A model generated the notes under the pieces. It was given only the letters and a program-made list of their open reading frames with translations. It searched no databases and was not told where the DNA came from. The translations under genes and the position numbers were made by a program. Positions 4,146-12,104 of a DNA stretch of 20,580 nt are shown in pieces. Position 1 is the first letter of the stretch. Each line of letters opens with the position of its first letter. This stretch comes from a virus, in the IMG/VR virus record IMGVR_UViG_3300032087_001176, positions 1 through 20,580 of that record, one strand, 5' to 3'.

Positions 4146-6563
4146 ATGGACAACCTCACTCAAGACGAGCTCAACAATGATATGACCACCATCGGTGTGG
4201 GCCGCTACCGCAACAAGGTAGAGGGAGCTCGTGCTCGTGGGACGGAATCCGAGACAGCCTACGGGCAGCGACTCATACGTGGTGCGCTTCCTAAATATAT
4301 CAAGGCTATCGATGACCTCAAGGGTACTTGGAAGAAAGTTAAGAACAAAGGACAGTGGCAGTTAGATTTACTTGAAGTCCCGTCAGACAAGATTGGCTTC
4401 ATGGTGATGCGTACTGTGTTGGATATGCTCACTCGCAACAGCAAGATGGCAGCGATGTGTACGAAGGTAGGCAATGTGTTGGACTACCAGATACGCTGCG
4501 ACAGGCTGATAAAAACAAACAAGAAGGGCGAGGGCATCGTGCTGGGGGCTACCCGTAAGAGAGGTTGGGTAGCCTCCAAGCACCATATCCGTGTGAGTAT
4601 TAAACACGAGGTCGAGAAGGGTCTAATGGAGGACATCCCCACGTGGACTCGCCGCGATGTTATGGCGTCAGGGCTCAACCTTGTGGAGCTCCTTCGAGAC
4701 GTTACAGGTATTATTGAGTACCGCTACATCACCGACACGGGCCGCCGCAACCCTACTCGCTACGTTACCGCAGCCGAAGAGACGCTACGCTGGGTCGAGG
4801 AGTTCAACTATCACAAAGAGATGCTGACTCCGTTCTGGTTACCTACGGTGGACACACCAATGGAGTGGAAGAACATCTGGGAAGGCGGTTACCGTGTTGA
4901 AGACACCGAGCTTCCTAAGCTGCCATTCATCAAGACAACTAACATGGAGTTCCTTCGTGGCATCGAGGGTAAACTAGATGAGCCTATGGAGGCTTGTAAC
5001 CTAGTTCAGCAGACCCCGTGGAAGATTAACGATGAAGTCCTAGCCACTATGGACTGGGCTTGGAAGAACTCAGTAAAGGTTGGTGGACTGCCGAGCCGCG
5101 ACGACGAGGTGATGCCAGACATCCCCGCCGACTTCAACGAGAACCAGCGCTCAAAAGCTATGTGGAAACGTATGGCTGCGGGTGTTCACAAGCGTAATAT
5201 GAGCACTCGCTCAAGGCGTCTATTGGTAGCTAAAGTTTTGTTCCTAGCTGAGAAGCTTAGTGACAATCGTTTCTTTTATCCATCTCACTGCGACTTCCGT
5301 GGTCGCGTGTACAACATTCCAGCTTTCTTAGGTATCCAAGGCCCCGATATGTGTCGCGGGCTTCTTAAGTTTGCGCGACCCCAACGTATCAAAACAGATG
5401 ATGACTACAAGTGGCACGCCGTTCAGGGTGCGAACACTTGGGGCTACGACAAGGTAACACTAGATGAGCGCGTTAAGTGGGCTAATGACTTCGCCGCTGA
5501 CGCAATACGAATTGCTGCAAACCCAACCAAAGAGCGACTATGGACAGAAGCCGATGACCCTTGGCAGTTCCTAGCGTGGTGCTTTGAGTGGGCTCAGCTC
5601 CAGAACACGGGTAAGCTAGACACCTTCCTCCCTGTAAATATGGATGCCACAAATAATGGTCTCCAGATTTTGTCTATGCTTACTCGTGACGAATACGGGA
5701 TGGCAGCCACCAATGTGTTGCCTACAGACAACCCTGCGGACATCTATTTGGTTGTTGCTAAGCAAGCCGAGCGGTTCCTACGGAAGCAGGCCGACGAGGG
5801 GGACGCCATCGCTAACGCTTGGTTAGGTTTCGGCATTGACCGTAAGACCACGAAACGCCCTGTTATGTGTTACAGCTACGGTCTCACCGAGTACAGTAAT
5901 CGTGCTTACATCGACCAGTGGTATGACGACCAGATACACGGAGAAGGACGCACACGCCCCTTCGGTGAGGACGAGAAGTACCTAGCCATCCACGTACTAG
6001 CTAAGGCCGTATGGAAGGGCATTGAGAGTGTCCTCGACAAGCCTAAGCAGTGTATGGACTGGTTCCAAGAATGCGCCACTATCATCAGCAAAGAAGAGCA
6101 GCCACTAAGTTGGGTAACACCCAGCGGTTTCCCTGTACACCAGCAGTACTTCAACTACACCCAGAAGAAGGTTGATACTTGGATTAGCGGCTCAGCTACC
6201 CACGTCCGCTACCGTGAGGAAGACGACAAGATTAGTAAGCTACGCCAGAAGAACGGTGTTTCCCCTAACTTTGTACACAGTCTCGACGCGGCTGCCCTTC
6301 ACAAAACAATCATCAAAGCAAACAAGGAGGCGGGCATCTATGACTTCGCATTTATCCACGATTCCTACGGGACTCACGCCACAGGATGTAAAGCACTTGC
6401 TAAATCTTTACGGGAAGTATTTGTTGATATGTTTTCCGTTGACTTGCTCCAAGACTGGAAACATCAACTAGAGCATAACACGAACACAGTCCTTCCAGAG
6501 CCTCCAGAATATGGCACTGCGGACATCTCCAAAATCACCGACAGCACATATTTTTTCAGCTAG
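4146..6563 (+). CDS. T7-like single-subunit DNA-dependent RNA polymerase
   Basis: An 805-aa homologue of T7 gp1 (883 aa), which transcribes the phage middle and late genes from phage promoters. Visible landmarks are YPSHCDFRGRVYN (about 378-390; T7 DWRGRVY) and LPVNMDATNNGLQ with catalytic D500 (T7 D537). K570 and Y578 in KRPVMCYSYG correspond to T7 K631 and Y639. SPNFVHSLD (H711) and FAFIHDSYG with catalytic D739 (T7 D812) complete the palm. The C-terminus is TYFFS, where T7 ends FAFA. The specificity-loop segment after FPVHQQY looks different from T7, so promoter sequences should differ. The start context is TCCTATGG, directly downstream of the attachment region. Confidence 0.97.
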   Translation: MDNLTQDELNNDMTTIGVGRYRNKVEGARARGTESETAYGQRLIRGALPKYIKAIDDLKGTWKKVKNKGQWQLDLLEVPSDKIGFMVMRTVLDMLTRNSKMAAMCTKVGNVLDYQIRCDRLIKTNKKGEGIVLGATRKRGWVASKHHIRVSIKHEVEKGLMEDIPTWTRRDVMASGLNLVELLRDVTGIIEYRYITDTGRRNPTRYVTAAEETLRWVEEFNYHKEMLTPFWLPTVDTPMEWKNIWEGGYRVEDTELPKLPFIKTTNMEFLRGIEGKLDEPMEACNLVQQTPWKINDEVLATMDWAWKNSVKVGGLPSRDDEVMPDIPADFNENQRSKAMWKRMAAGVHKRNMSTRSRRLLVAKVLFLAEKLSDNRFFYPSHCDFRGRVYNIPAFLGIQGPDMCRGLLKFARPQRIKTDDDYKWHAVQGANTWGYDKVTLDERVKWANDFAADAIRIAANPTKERLWTEADDPWQFLAWCFEWAQLQNTGKLDTFLPVNMDATNNGLQILSMLTRDEYGMAATNVLPTDNPADIYLVVAKQAERFLRKQADEGDAIANAWLGFGIDRKTTKRPVMCYSYGLTEYSNRAYIDQWYDDQIHGEGRTRPFGEDEKYLAIHVLAKAVWKGIESVLDKPKQCMDWFQECATIISKEEQPLSWVTPSGFPVHQQYFNYTQKKVDTWISGSATHVRYREEDDKISKLRQKNGVSPNFVHSLDAAALHKTIIKANKEAGIYDFAFIHDSYGTHATGCKALAKSLREVFVDMFSVDLLQDWKHQLEHNTNTVLPEPPEYGTADISKITDSTYFFS

Positions 6564-6578
6564 CACTCCGCTGGCTGA
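6556..6578 (+). other. 9-bp hairpin spanning the RNA polymerase stop codon
   Basis: TCAGCTAGC and GCTGGCTGA pair as nine consecutive pairs (one T-G wobble) around a 5-nt loop, ACTCC. The TAG stop of the polymerase gene lies inside the stem. No T-tract follows, so it is unlikely to be a terminator. In T7, RNase III processing hairpins lie downstream of gene 1, and a similar processing or mRNA-end-protecting role is possible here. The structure is seen; the role is inferred. Confidence 0.45.
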
Positions 6579-6610
6579 GCAGTAAACCACCGAAATAGGT
6601 AATAATACAA

Positions 6611-7213
6611 ATGAGTAAAGTATATACAACGCCAAAAGGAAACGCGGTTTGGCCCCGCATCGACACACCAGACACCAAGTTTGACGAGGACGGTTTGTTC
6701 TCGTGTAAGCTCCACGTTTCTGAAGGAGACTTCAAAGCCTTTGAAGCTCAGTTGAACAATGAAATCGAGGCTGGATATAAAGCCGAGTGCGCGAAGCAAG
6801 GTAAAGACAAGCTTCGTATGGCTCCCTCCAAGCCCCTCCGTATCACCGACGAAGGTGACTACGAAATCTTTGCCAAGCAAAAGGCAAAGGTTCACACCAA
6901 GTCTAAGGGAACTCTTGAGTTCTCCGTAGCTGCCTACGATAGCCAAGGTAAGAAGATTGCTACTCCTAAGATTGGTAGCGGTTCGACCATCAAGATGGCT
7001 GTTGAGGTCAACACTTGGTTCGTTCCCAGTCAGGGCTTCGGCTATACGCTCCGTCTACGCGCTGTACAGGTCATCGACCTCGTAGAGTATGGCGACGGCG
7101 GCGGTGGCTTCGGCTTCGGTGCAGAGGAAGATGGCTACGTCGGAGAAGGCGAGTCATTCAACGATACCTTCAAGAGCAACGATGAGGCGGAAGCGACCAA
7201 CGCGCCGTTCTAA
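6611..7213 (+). CDS. T7 gp2.5-like single-stranded DNA-binding protein
   Basis: A 200-aa protein matching T7 gp2.5 (232 aa) in position, size and layout. An OB-fold-like body (about 1-160) contains VWPRIDTPDTKFDEDGLFS near the N-terminus, followed by a Gly-rich linker (GDGGGGFGFGAEEDG). The tail is strongly acidic and ends in an aromatic residue (DEAEATNAPF). The acidic tail with terminal Phe is the known contact for phage DNA polymerase and helicase. It coats ssDNA at the fork and supports recombination. The gene follows the polymerase gene after 47 nt, and its end overlaps the endonuclease gene by 32 nt. Confidence 0.9.
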   Translation: MSKVYTTPKGNAVWPRIDTPDTKFDEDGLFSCKLHVSEGDFKAFEAQLNNEIEAGYKAECAKQGKDKLRMAPSKPLRITDEGDYEIFAKQKAKVHTKSKGTLEFSVAAYDSQGKKIATPKIGSGSTIKMAVEVNTWFVPSQGFGYTLRLRAVQVIDLVEYGDGGGGFGFGAEEDGYVGEGESFNDTFKSNDEAEATNAPF

Positions 7214-7559
7214 GTTTCGCTCTCGATTTGAGGAAAAAGTGGCCTCCGCTCTCAAGCGGGCGGGGGTCACCCACTCCTACGAGTCGATGAAGTTAACTTA
7301 TACGAAGGAATGCAAATACACGCCTGACTTCGTTTTGGACAATGGAATTATACTGGAGGTTAAAGGCTATTGGCTAGCATCAGACCGAACCAAACATCTA
7401 CGAGTAAGGGAAGCACACCCCGACCTCGACATACGATTTGTTTTTCAGAGAGCAACCAACACACTCAACAAGACCTCAAAGACAACATACGCGGACTGGT
7501 GCGACAAGCACGGGTTCCTATGGTGCGAGGGGACGATTCCAAAAGAATGGATGAACTAA
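7182..7559 (+). CDS. Endonuclease I, Holliday-junction resolvase (T7 gp3-like)
   Basis: A 125-aa homologue of T7 endonuclease I (149 aa), a PD-(D/E)XK nuclease that resolves branched DNA and degrades host DNA. Conserved blocks include FRSRFEEKVASAL (metal-binding Glu), KYTPDFVLDNGIILEVKG with the PD...ExK active site, and HLRVREAHPDLDIRFVF. The C-terminal PKEWMN matches T7 IPAEWIK. The frame is open further upstream to an ATG at 7089, but that would overlap the SSB gene by 125 nt. The ATG at 7182 gives a T7-like basic N-terminus (MRRKRPTRRSKFRS) and a 32-nt overlap. The 3' end overlaps the primase-helicase gene. Confidence 0.93.
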   Translation: MRRKRPTRRSKFRSRFEEKVASALKRAGVTHSYESMKLTYTKECKYTPDFVLDNGIILEVKGYWLASDRTKHLRVREAHPDLDIRFVFQRATNTLNKTSKTTYADWCDKHGFLWCEGTIPKEWMN

Positions 7560-9172
7560 CGGCGATTGCCACACACCAACCCTGCCCCGATTGTGGGAGC
7601 AGTGACGCATTAACACACAACGCAGACGGAAGCACCAAGTGCTACTCCTGCGGACTGTTCACACCGAACAGGAACAAAACAAACACACCAACACAACACA
7701 CAAGTATGAGTAACGTATCACCGCTTGGATTCGTCCAAGGTAAGTTTATGGACATCACCCCACGGGGGATTAACAAGGAAACCTGCACCAAGTACAGCTA
7801 CCAAATCGGAGAGATGAACGGCAAGCCCTGCCACATCGCCAACTACCGTAACCTCGATGGAGCGCAGGTCGCACAGAAGTACCGCTTTGCTGACAAGAGC
7901 TTCCACTGCAACGGAACTCCGAACTATTTCTTTGGGCAGAACCTGTGGCCTAACGGAGGTAAGAAGCTGGTCATCACCGAGGGTGAGATTGACTGCCTGA
8001 CCGTTAGCCAGCTTCAAGGAAACAAGTGGCCCTGTGTGTCCCTACCGAGCGGGGCTCAGTCGGCCAAGAGTATCTTTAAGCGTCAACTGGAGTGGCTCTC
8101 ATCGTGGGATGAGGTCGTTGTTATGTTCGACCAAGACAAGGCAGGACGTGAGGCGGCTGAGAGTGTTGCTCACATCCTTCCCGCTGGTAAGTGCAAGATT
8201 GCTCGCCTGAGCGGTAAAGACCCCAATGAGATGCTACTCGCCAACAAAGGCGACGAAGTTATCCGCGCATTCTGGGACGCTAAGGTATGGCGACCAGATG
8301 ACATCGTAGATGGCACTGAGCTGTATGAACGCCTGACCACACCGAAGTTAAACGACAGCATCCCCTACCCCTACAGCGGTCTTAACGATATGACCCGCGG
8401 TATGCGCAAGGGAGAGATTGTTACCTTCTGTGCTGGTTCTGGTATCGGTAAGTCAGCGGTCTGTAAGGAGATTGCACTACACGTTCTCAAGTCCACCGAC
8501 CGCAAGCTTGGATACATTGCCCTTGAGGAATCCATTGAGCGCACCGCTAACGGTATCATCGGTCTGGAGATGTCTCGCCCACTTCACCTTGAGCCCTTCG
8601 AGGCTGACGAGGCGTACAACAAGGCGTACAAGGATACAGTCGGCTCTGGTCGCTTCTTCCTGTATGACCACTGGGGTTCTCTGGATAGCGACAACCTACT
8701 TGGTCACATCCGTTATATGGCTAAAGCTATGGACGTTGACTACGTAGTTCTCGACCACCTCTCCATTGTTGTCTCTGGTATGGGCGACGGAGATGAACGC
8801 CGTATGATTGATAACACTATGACGAAGCTCCGTGCTCTCGTCGAGGAAACCAAGATTGGTGTTATCCTTGTTAGCCACCTCAAGCGCCCTGAAGGTAAGG
8901 GACACGAGGAAGGTGCAGCCACTTCCCTAGCGCAACTCCGAGGCTCCGCTGCCATCGCCCAGTTGTCCGATATGTGCATCGGCTTGGAGCGTAATCAGCA
9001 AGACAAAGAGAACCGTAACCGCACAGCCCTTCGTGTCCTTAAGAACCGCTTCAGCGGTGAGACAGGGCTAGCTTGTCAGCTCCTATACAACAAGGAGACT
9101 GGACGAATTTCAGAAGAAACAAACCCTCTGTTCGCTGACACCGAAGACGAGGCTAACCCGTTCACCCATTAA
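7547..9172 (+). CDS. Bifunctional DNA primase-helicase (T7 gp4-like)
   Basis: A 541-aa homologue of T7 gp4 (566 aa) that unwinds the fork and makes primers. Order: a zinc-binding domain with C13-x2-C16 and C32-x2-C35, then a TOPRIM primase with E145 (VITEGEID) and DQD at 195-197 (MFDQDKAG). The RecA-like hexameric helicase carries Walker A AGSGIGKS at 296-303 (K302), Walker B VLDHL with D403 and a sensor-like LVSHLKRP (H444). The ATG at 7547 is chosen because it begins just before the zinc finger and overlaps the endonuclease stop; an upstream ATG at 7370 in the same frame would only add shadow sequence. Met54 (7706), after a G-free stretch in the linker, could start a shorter helicase-only form as in T7 gp4B. 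Confidence 0.95.
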   Translation: MDELTAIATHQPCPDCGSSDALTHNADGSTKCYSCGLFTPNRNKTNTPTQHTSMSNVSPLGFVQGKFMDITPRGINKETCTKYSYQIGEMNGKPCHIANYRNLDGAQVAQKYRFADKSFHCNGTPNYFFGQNLWPNGGKKLVITEGEIDCLTVSQLQGNKWPCVSLPSGAQSAKSIFKRQLEWLSSWDEVVVMFDQDKAGREAAESVAHILPAGKCKIARLSGKDPNEMLLANKGDEVIRAFWDAKVWRPDDIVDGTELYERLTTPKLNDSIPYPYSGLNDMTRGMRKGEIVTFCAGSGIGKSAVCKEIALHVLKSTDRKLGYIALEESIERTANGIIGLEMSRPLHLEPFEADEAYNKAYKDTVGSGRFFLYDHWGSLDSDNLLGHIRYMAKAMDVDYVVLDHLSIVVSGMGDGDERRMIDNTMTKLRALVEETKIGVILVSHLKRPEGKGHEEGAATSLAQLRGSAAIAQLSDMCIGLERNQQDKENRNRTALRVLKNRFSGETGLACQLLYNKETGRISEETNPLFADTEDEANPFTH

Positions 9173-9184
9173 ACCAAGGAGTAA

Positions 9185-9538
9185 ATGAAATACTGTTCAA
9201 ACTTTAAGTACGACCTCGAAGTAGGACAAGCAGCAGAAAAGGAAGTAGGTGAGATGCTCGCCAATCAAAAGATAGAAGTCAAACTCGACAAACGAGCTGT
9301 TCAGACGGGTAACCTGTTTGTTGAGTATGAATCTAGAGGAAAGCCTTCGGGGGTCTCCCGCTCAGAGGCTGAACACTATTGCTTCGTCGTTGGTAACTTA
9401 AAGTTATTCATCCCAACCGAGCGCCTAAAGGAACTTATTGAGCCACTCAAGGGTACTAAGTTCGACAAACGGGGCGGAGACAACAACACATCCAAAGGTG
9501 TCCTTCTAAAGTTGACGGACATCCTTACCGCCATATAG
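9185..9538 (+). CDS. Putative PD-(D/E)XK nuclease-like protein (117 aa)
   Basis: A small soluble protein between primase-helicase and DNA polymerase genes. The pattern resembles a small phage PD-(D/E)XK or resolvase-like fold. A conserved Glu sits in an N-terminal helix (VGQAAEKEVG, E18), followed by KIEVKLDKR with an E31-x-K33 pair. Next come TGNLFVEYESRGKPSGV and an Ala/Glu helix (SRSEAEHYCFVV). It may process replication or recombination intermediates, or the fold may serve another purpose. The assignment is by motif only. An AAGGAG Shine-Dalgarno lies 5 nt before the ATG, unlike most neighbours. Confidence 0.6.
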   Translation: MKYCSNFKYDLEVGQAAEKEVGEMLANQKIEVKLDKRAVQTGNLFVEYESRGKPSGVSRSEAEHYCFVVGNLKLFIPTERLKELIEPLKGTKFDKRGGDNNTSKGVLLKLTDILTAI

Positions 9539-9553
9539 TCAGAAAATATACAC

Positions 9554-11350
9554 ATGAAAACAACAGCATACTTCGACATTGAAACCAACGGGATTGAAGA
9601 CTGGGCAACACTAAGTGACTTAGAAACCATCCACTGTCTTGTTGTTATCGACCAGAACGGAACGGGACGCTACAGCGCTGACAACCTCCTCGATGGTCTT
9701 AAGCGATTATCAGAAGCCTCTACAATCATTGGACACAACGCCATTGGTTTCGACGCTATAGCACTCTGGAAACACTACGGGTTCCGTCACCCAGACGTGC
9801 AGGACACAGCCATTATGGGACGTTTGTTGTTCCCCGATGTTCGTGCCGACGACTTCAAACGCGAAGGGTTCCCAAAAGAACTCATCGGTTCCCACTCCCT
9901 GAAGGCTTGGGGCTACCGCATCGGTGACCACAAGAGCAACCACGGTGAGACCGAAGACTGGTCTACGTGGTCACAAGAGATGGAGGACTACTGTGTAACT
10001 GACGTTGAGGTAACCAAGAGTCTCCACGATTTCTTCCTTAAGAAAGGCATTGGAAACCTTAAGCAAGCCAACGACCTAGAGCACGGGTTTGCTAAAGCTA
10101 TCCGCATCCAAGTAATGAACGGCTTCCCGTTTGACGTTAAGGCTGCTGAGGAACTCACCTGTTCCCTTATGGCTCGCCGCGCTGAGTTAGACGTAGAACT
10201 CCGCGAAGTATTTCCGCCAACCATTGAGACCACCAAAAGCAACTGGTGGTTAGCACCTGACGGTACAAAGTCCCGCACTAAGAAAGCCCTAGTCGAACAA
10301 GGCTTCAAAGCAAAGGACATCGTTAAAGGAGACCCCGTAACGAAAGAAGTACCATTCAACCCTAACAGTCGTGACCAGATAGCGGAGCGACTAATGGCTG
10401 ACGGCTGGAAGCCAAACAAATACGAAGGTAAACGCCCAGCAATCAATGAGGGGGTACTTAAGGAAATCGGCACACCCCAAGCCAAAAAACTCCTTGAGTA
10501 CCTCCTCGTCTCCAAGCGTCTAGGTCAGGTAGCTGAGGGAAACCAAGCGTGGCTTAAGCTAGAAAAGAACGGATATATCCACGGCTCAGTTAACACCAAC
10601 GGTGCTATCTCTGGTCGCTGCACTCACAGCAACCCTAACGTAGCTCAAGTGCCATCTACTCGTGCTCCCTATGGTGAGCGCTGTCGTGCCGCATTCACAG
10701 CCCCAGAGGGCAAGGTGCTTGTAGGCGCTGATGCGTCTGGTCTGGAACTACGTTGCCTTGCTCACTACCTCGCGATGTTTGGTGATAAGGAATACGCCAA
10801 GACAATCCTAGAGGGTGACATCCACACAGCCAACCAAAAGGCAGCAGGACTCCCTACTCGTGATGATGCCAAGACGTTTATCTACGCCTTCCTGTATGGC
10901 GCAGGGGACGCCAAGATTGGTTCTATTGTTGGTGGTTCTTCTCGCCAAGGGAAGCAACTCAAGGAAGCCTTCATGCGTAAGACTCCCTCCATCAAGAAAC
11001 TCTATGACGCTGTAGCCAACGCCATTGAAACCAAGGGTATGCTCAAGGGTCTCGACGGGCGTCCACTGCCTTGTCGCTCAGCTCACTCAGCGGTGAACCT
11101 GCTACTCCAGTCCGCTGGTGCTGTTGTTATGAAGCAAGCCCTCGTGGAGTTCGTTAAGTCCGCTAAGTTGCCCTACACAATGCACGCTAATGTTCACGAC
11201 GAAGTTCAATTCAGTTGTGACCCTAAGCACGCCAACGAGTTAGGCCAGAGCTTCTGTAATGCTTTGACAAAAGCGGGTCAGGTACTCAACTTTAATTGCA
11301 GGCTCGATGGCGAATACAAGGTAGGCGCTAACTGGGCTGAAACACACTAA
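9554..11350 (+). CDS. Family A DNA polymerase with 3'-5' exonuclease (T7 gp5-like)
   Basis: A 598-aa replicative polymerase. The exonuclease domain shows D8-x-E10 (YFDIETNG), GHNAIGFD at about 60-67 and a YCVTD block near 146-150. Polymerase motif A is GADASGLELR (D392). The O helix TRDDAKTFIYAFLYGAG carries K440, Y444 and Y448. Motif C is NVHDEV (H548-D549-E550). Y444 aligns with T7 Y526, the residue associated with weak discrimination against dideoxynucleotides. T7 gp5 has 704 residues; the roughly 100-residue difference suggests that the thioredoxin-binding insertion in the thumb is absent. It starts 15 nt after the PD-(D/E)XK-like gene. Confidence 0.97.
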   Translation: MKTTAYFDIETNGIEDWATLSDLETIHCLVVIDQNGTGRYSADNLLDGLKRLSEASTIIGHNAIGFDAIALWKHYGFRHPDVQDTAIMGRLLFPDVRADDFKREGFPKELIGSHSLKAWGYRIGDHKSNHGETEDWSTWSQEMEDYCVTDVEVTKSLHDFFLKKGIGNLKQANDLEHGFAKAIRIQVMNGFPFDVKAAEELTCSLMARRAELDVELREVFPPTIETTKSNWWLAPDGTKSRTKKALVEQGFKAKDIVKGDPVTKEVPFNPNSRDQIAERLMADGWKPNKYEGKRPAINEGVLKEIGTPQAKKLLEYLLVSKRLGQVAEGNQAWLKLEKNGYIHGSVNTNGAISGRCTHSNPNVAQVPSTRAPYGERCRAAFTAPEGKVLVGADASGLELRCLAHYLAMFGDKEYAKTILEGDIHTANQKAAGLPTRDDAKTFIYAFLYGAGDAKIGSIVGGSSRQGKQLKEAFMRKTPSIKKLYDAVANAIETKGMLKGLDGRPLPCRSAHSAVNLLLQSAGAVVMKQALVEFVKSAKLPYTMHANVHDEVQFSCDPKHANELGQSFCNALTKAGQVLNFNCRLDGEYKVGANWAETH

Positions 11351-11357
11351 TACACAC

Positions 11358-12104
11358 ATGAAAGAAACTAAAAACAAAATACTACTCATCGACGCTGATA
11401 TGGTCTTGTACCGCTCAGTGTGTGCCGCAGAACAAGAGATGCGGTGGGACGACGACATCTGGACACTTCAAACCAATATGTCGGAAGCCAAGGCAGAGGT
11501 AGACAACCAACTGTCTACTATCACGAAACGCCTCAAGTCCGACAACATCCTATTGTTGTTCTCCCCTAAGCGTACCTTCCGCCACGACTTGTTACCCGCC
11601 TACAAGGCTAACCGCTCCAGTAAGCGCAAGCCCCTAGGTATTAGTGAGCTCAAGGAGTGGATGATGAATGAGTACCCATCGGAGATGTTCCCTAATATCG
11701 AGGCTGACGACGCTATCGGCATCTTAGCTACAGAAGACCCAGACAATCGTGTGGCTGTGTCCGCCGACAAGGACTTCGGAACACTCCCAATCACTTGGTA
11801 CAACCACCAGAAAGACGTCCTGCGTATCGTGTCATCCGAGGAAGCTAATCATTTCCACCTTATGCAATCACTTATGGGTGACTCTACGGATGGCTTCACA
11901 GGTCTTCGGGGGTGTGGGCCACGTACCGCTGAGAAGCTCCTAGAGAAGAACGGAGCAACTTGGGGAACCGTTGTGGATGCCTACAAAGCTAAGGGACAGA
12001 CAGCAGAGGACGCGCTGTTGACCGCTCGGTTAGCCCGCATCCTGCGTCACGGAGATTACAACAAGGAAACCAACGAGGTGAAGTTATGGCAGCCAGAAAG
12101 TTAA
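11358..12104 (+). CDS. 5'-3' exonuclease (T7 gp6-like, FEN/PIN-like fold)
   Basis: A 248-aa flap-type exonuclease; T7 gp6 removes RNA primers and degrades host DNA. Acidic metal ligands are visible in order: LLIDADMVLY (D12, D14), NIEADDAIGILA, VSADKDFGTL, and DSTDGFTGLRGCGPRTAEKLL. The last is the helix-hairpin-helix DNA-binding motif with its preceding aspartates. The basic helix-arch segment PAYKANRSSKRK also fits. The gene starts 7 nt after the polymerase stop in a CACACATG context and overlaps the next gene by 19 nt. Size and order match T7. Confidence 0.93.
   Translation: MKETKNKILLIDADMVLYRSVCAAEQEMRWDDDIWTLQTNMSEAKAEVDNQLSTITKRLKSDNILLLFSPKRTFRHDLLPAYKANRSSKRKPLGISELKEWMMNEYPSEMFPNIEADDAIGILATEDPDNRVAVSADKDFGTLPITWYNHQKDVLRIVSSEEANHFHLMQSLMGDSTDGFTGLRGCGPRTAEKLLEKNGATWGTVVDAYKAKGQTAEDALLTARLARILRHGDYNKETNEVKLWQPES

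Noticed and set aside
6560-6946. 128-aa minus-strand frame covering the start of the SSB gene
   Set aside because: Overlaps a clear + strand gene, and every other supported gene is on the + strand.
9988-10515. 175-aa open frame on the minus strand
   Set aside because: Antisense shadow of the DNA polymerase gene with no recognisable motif.
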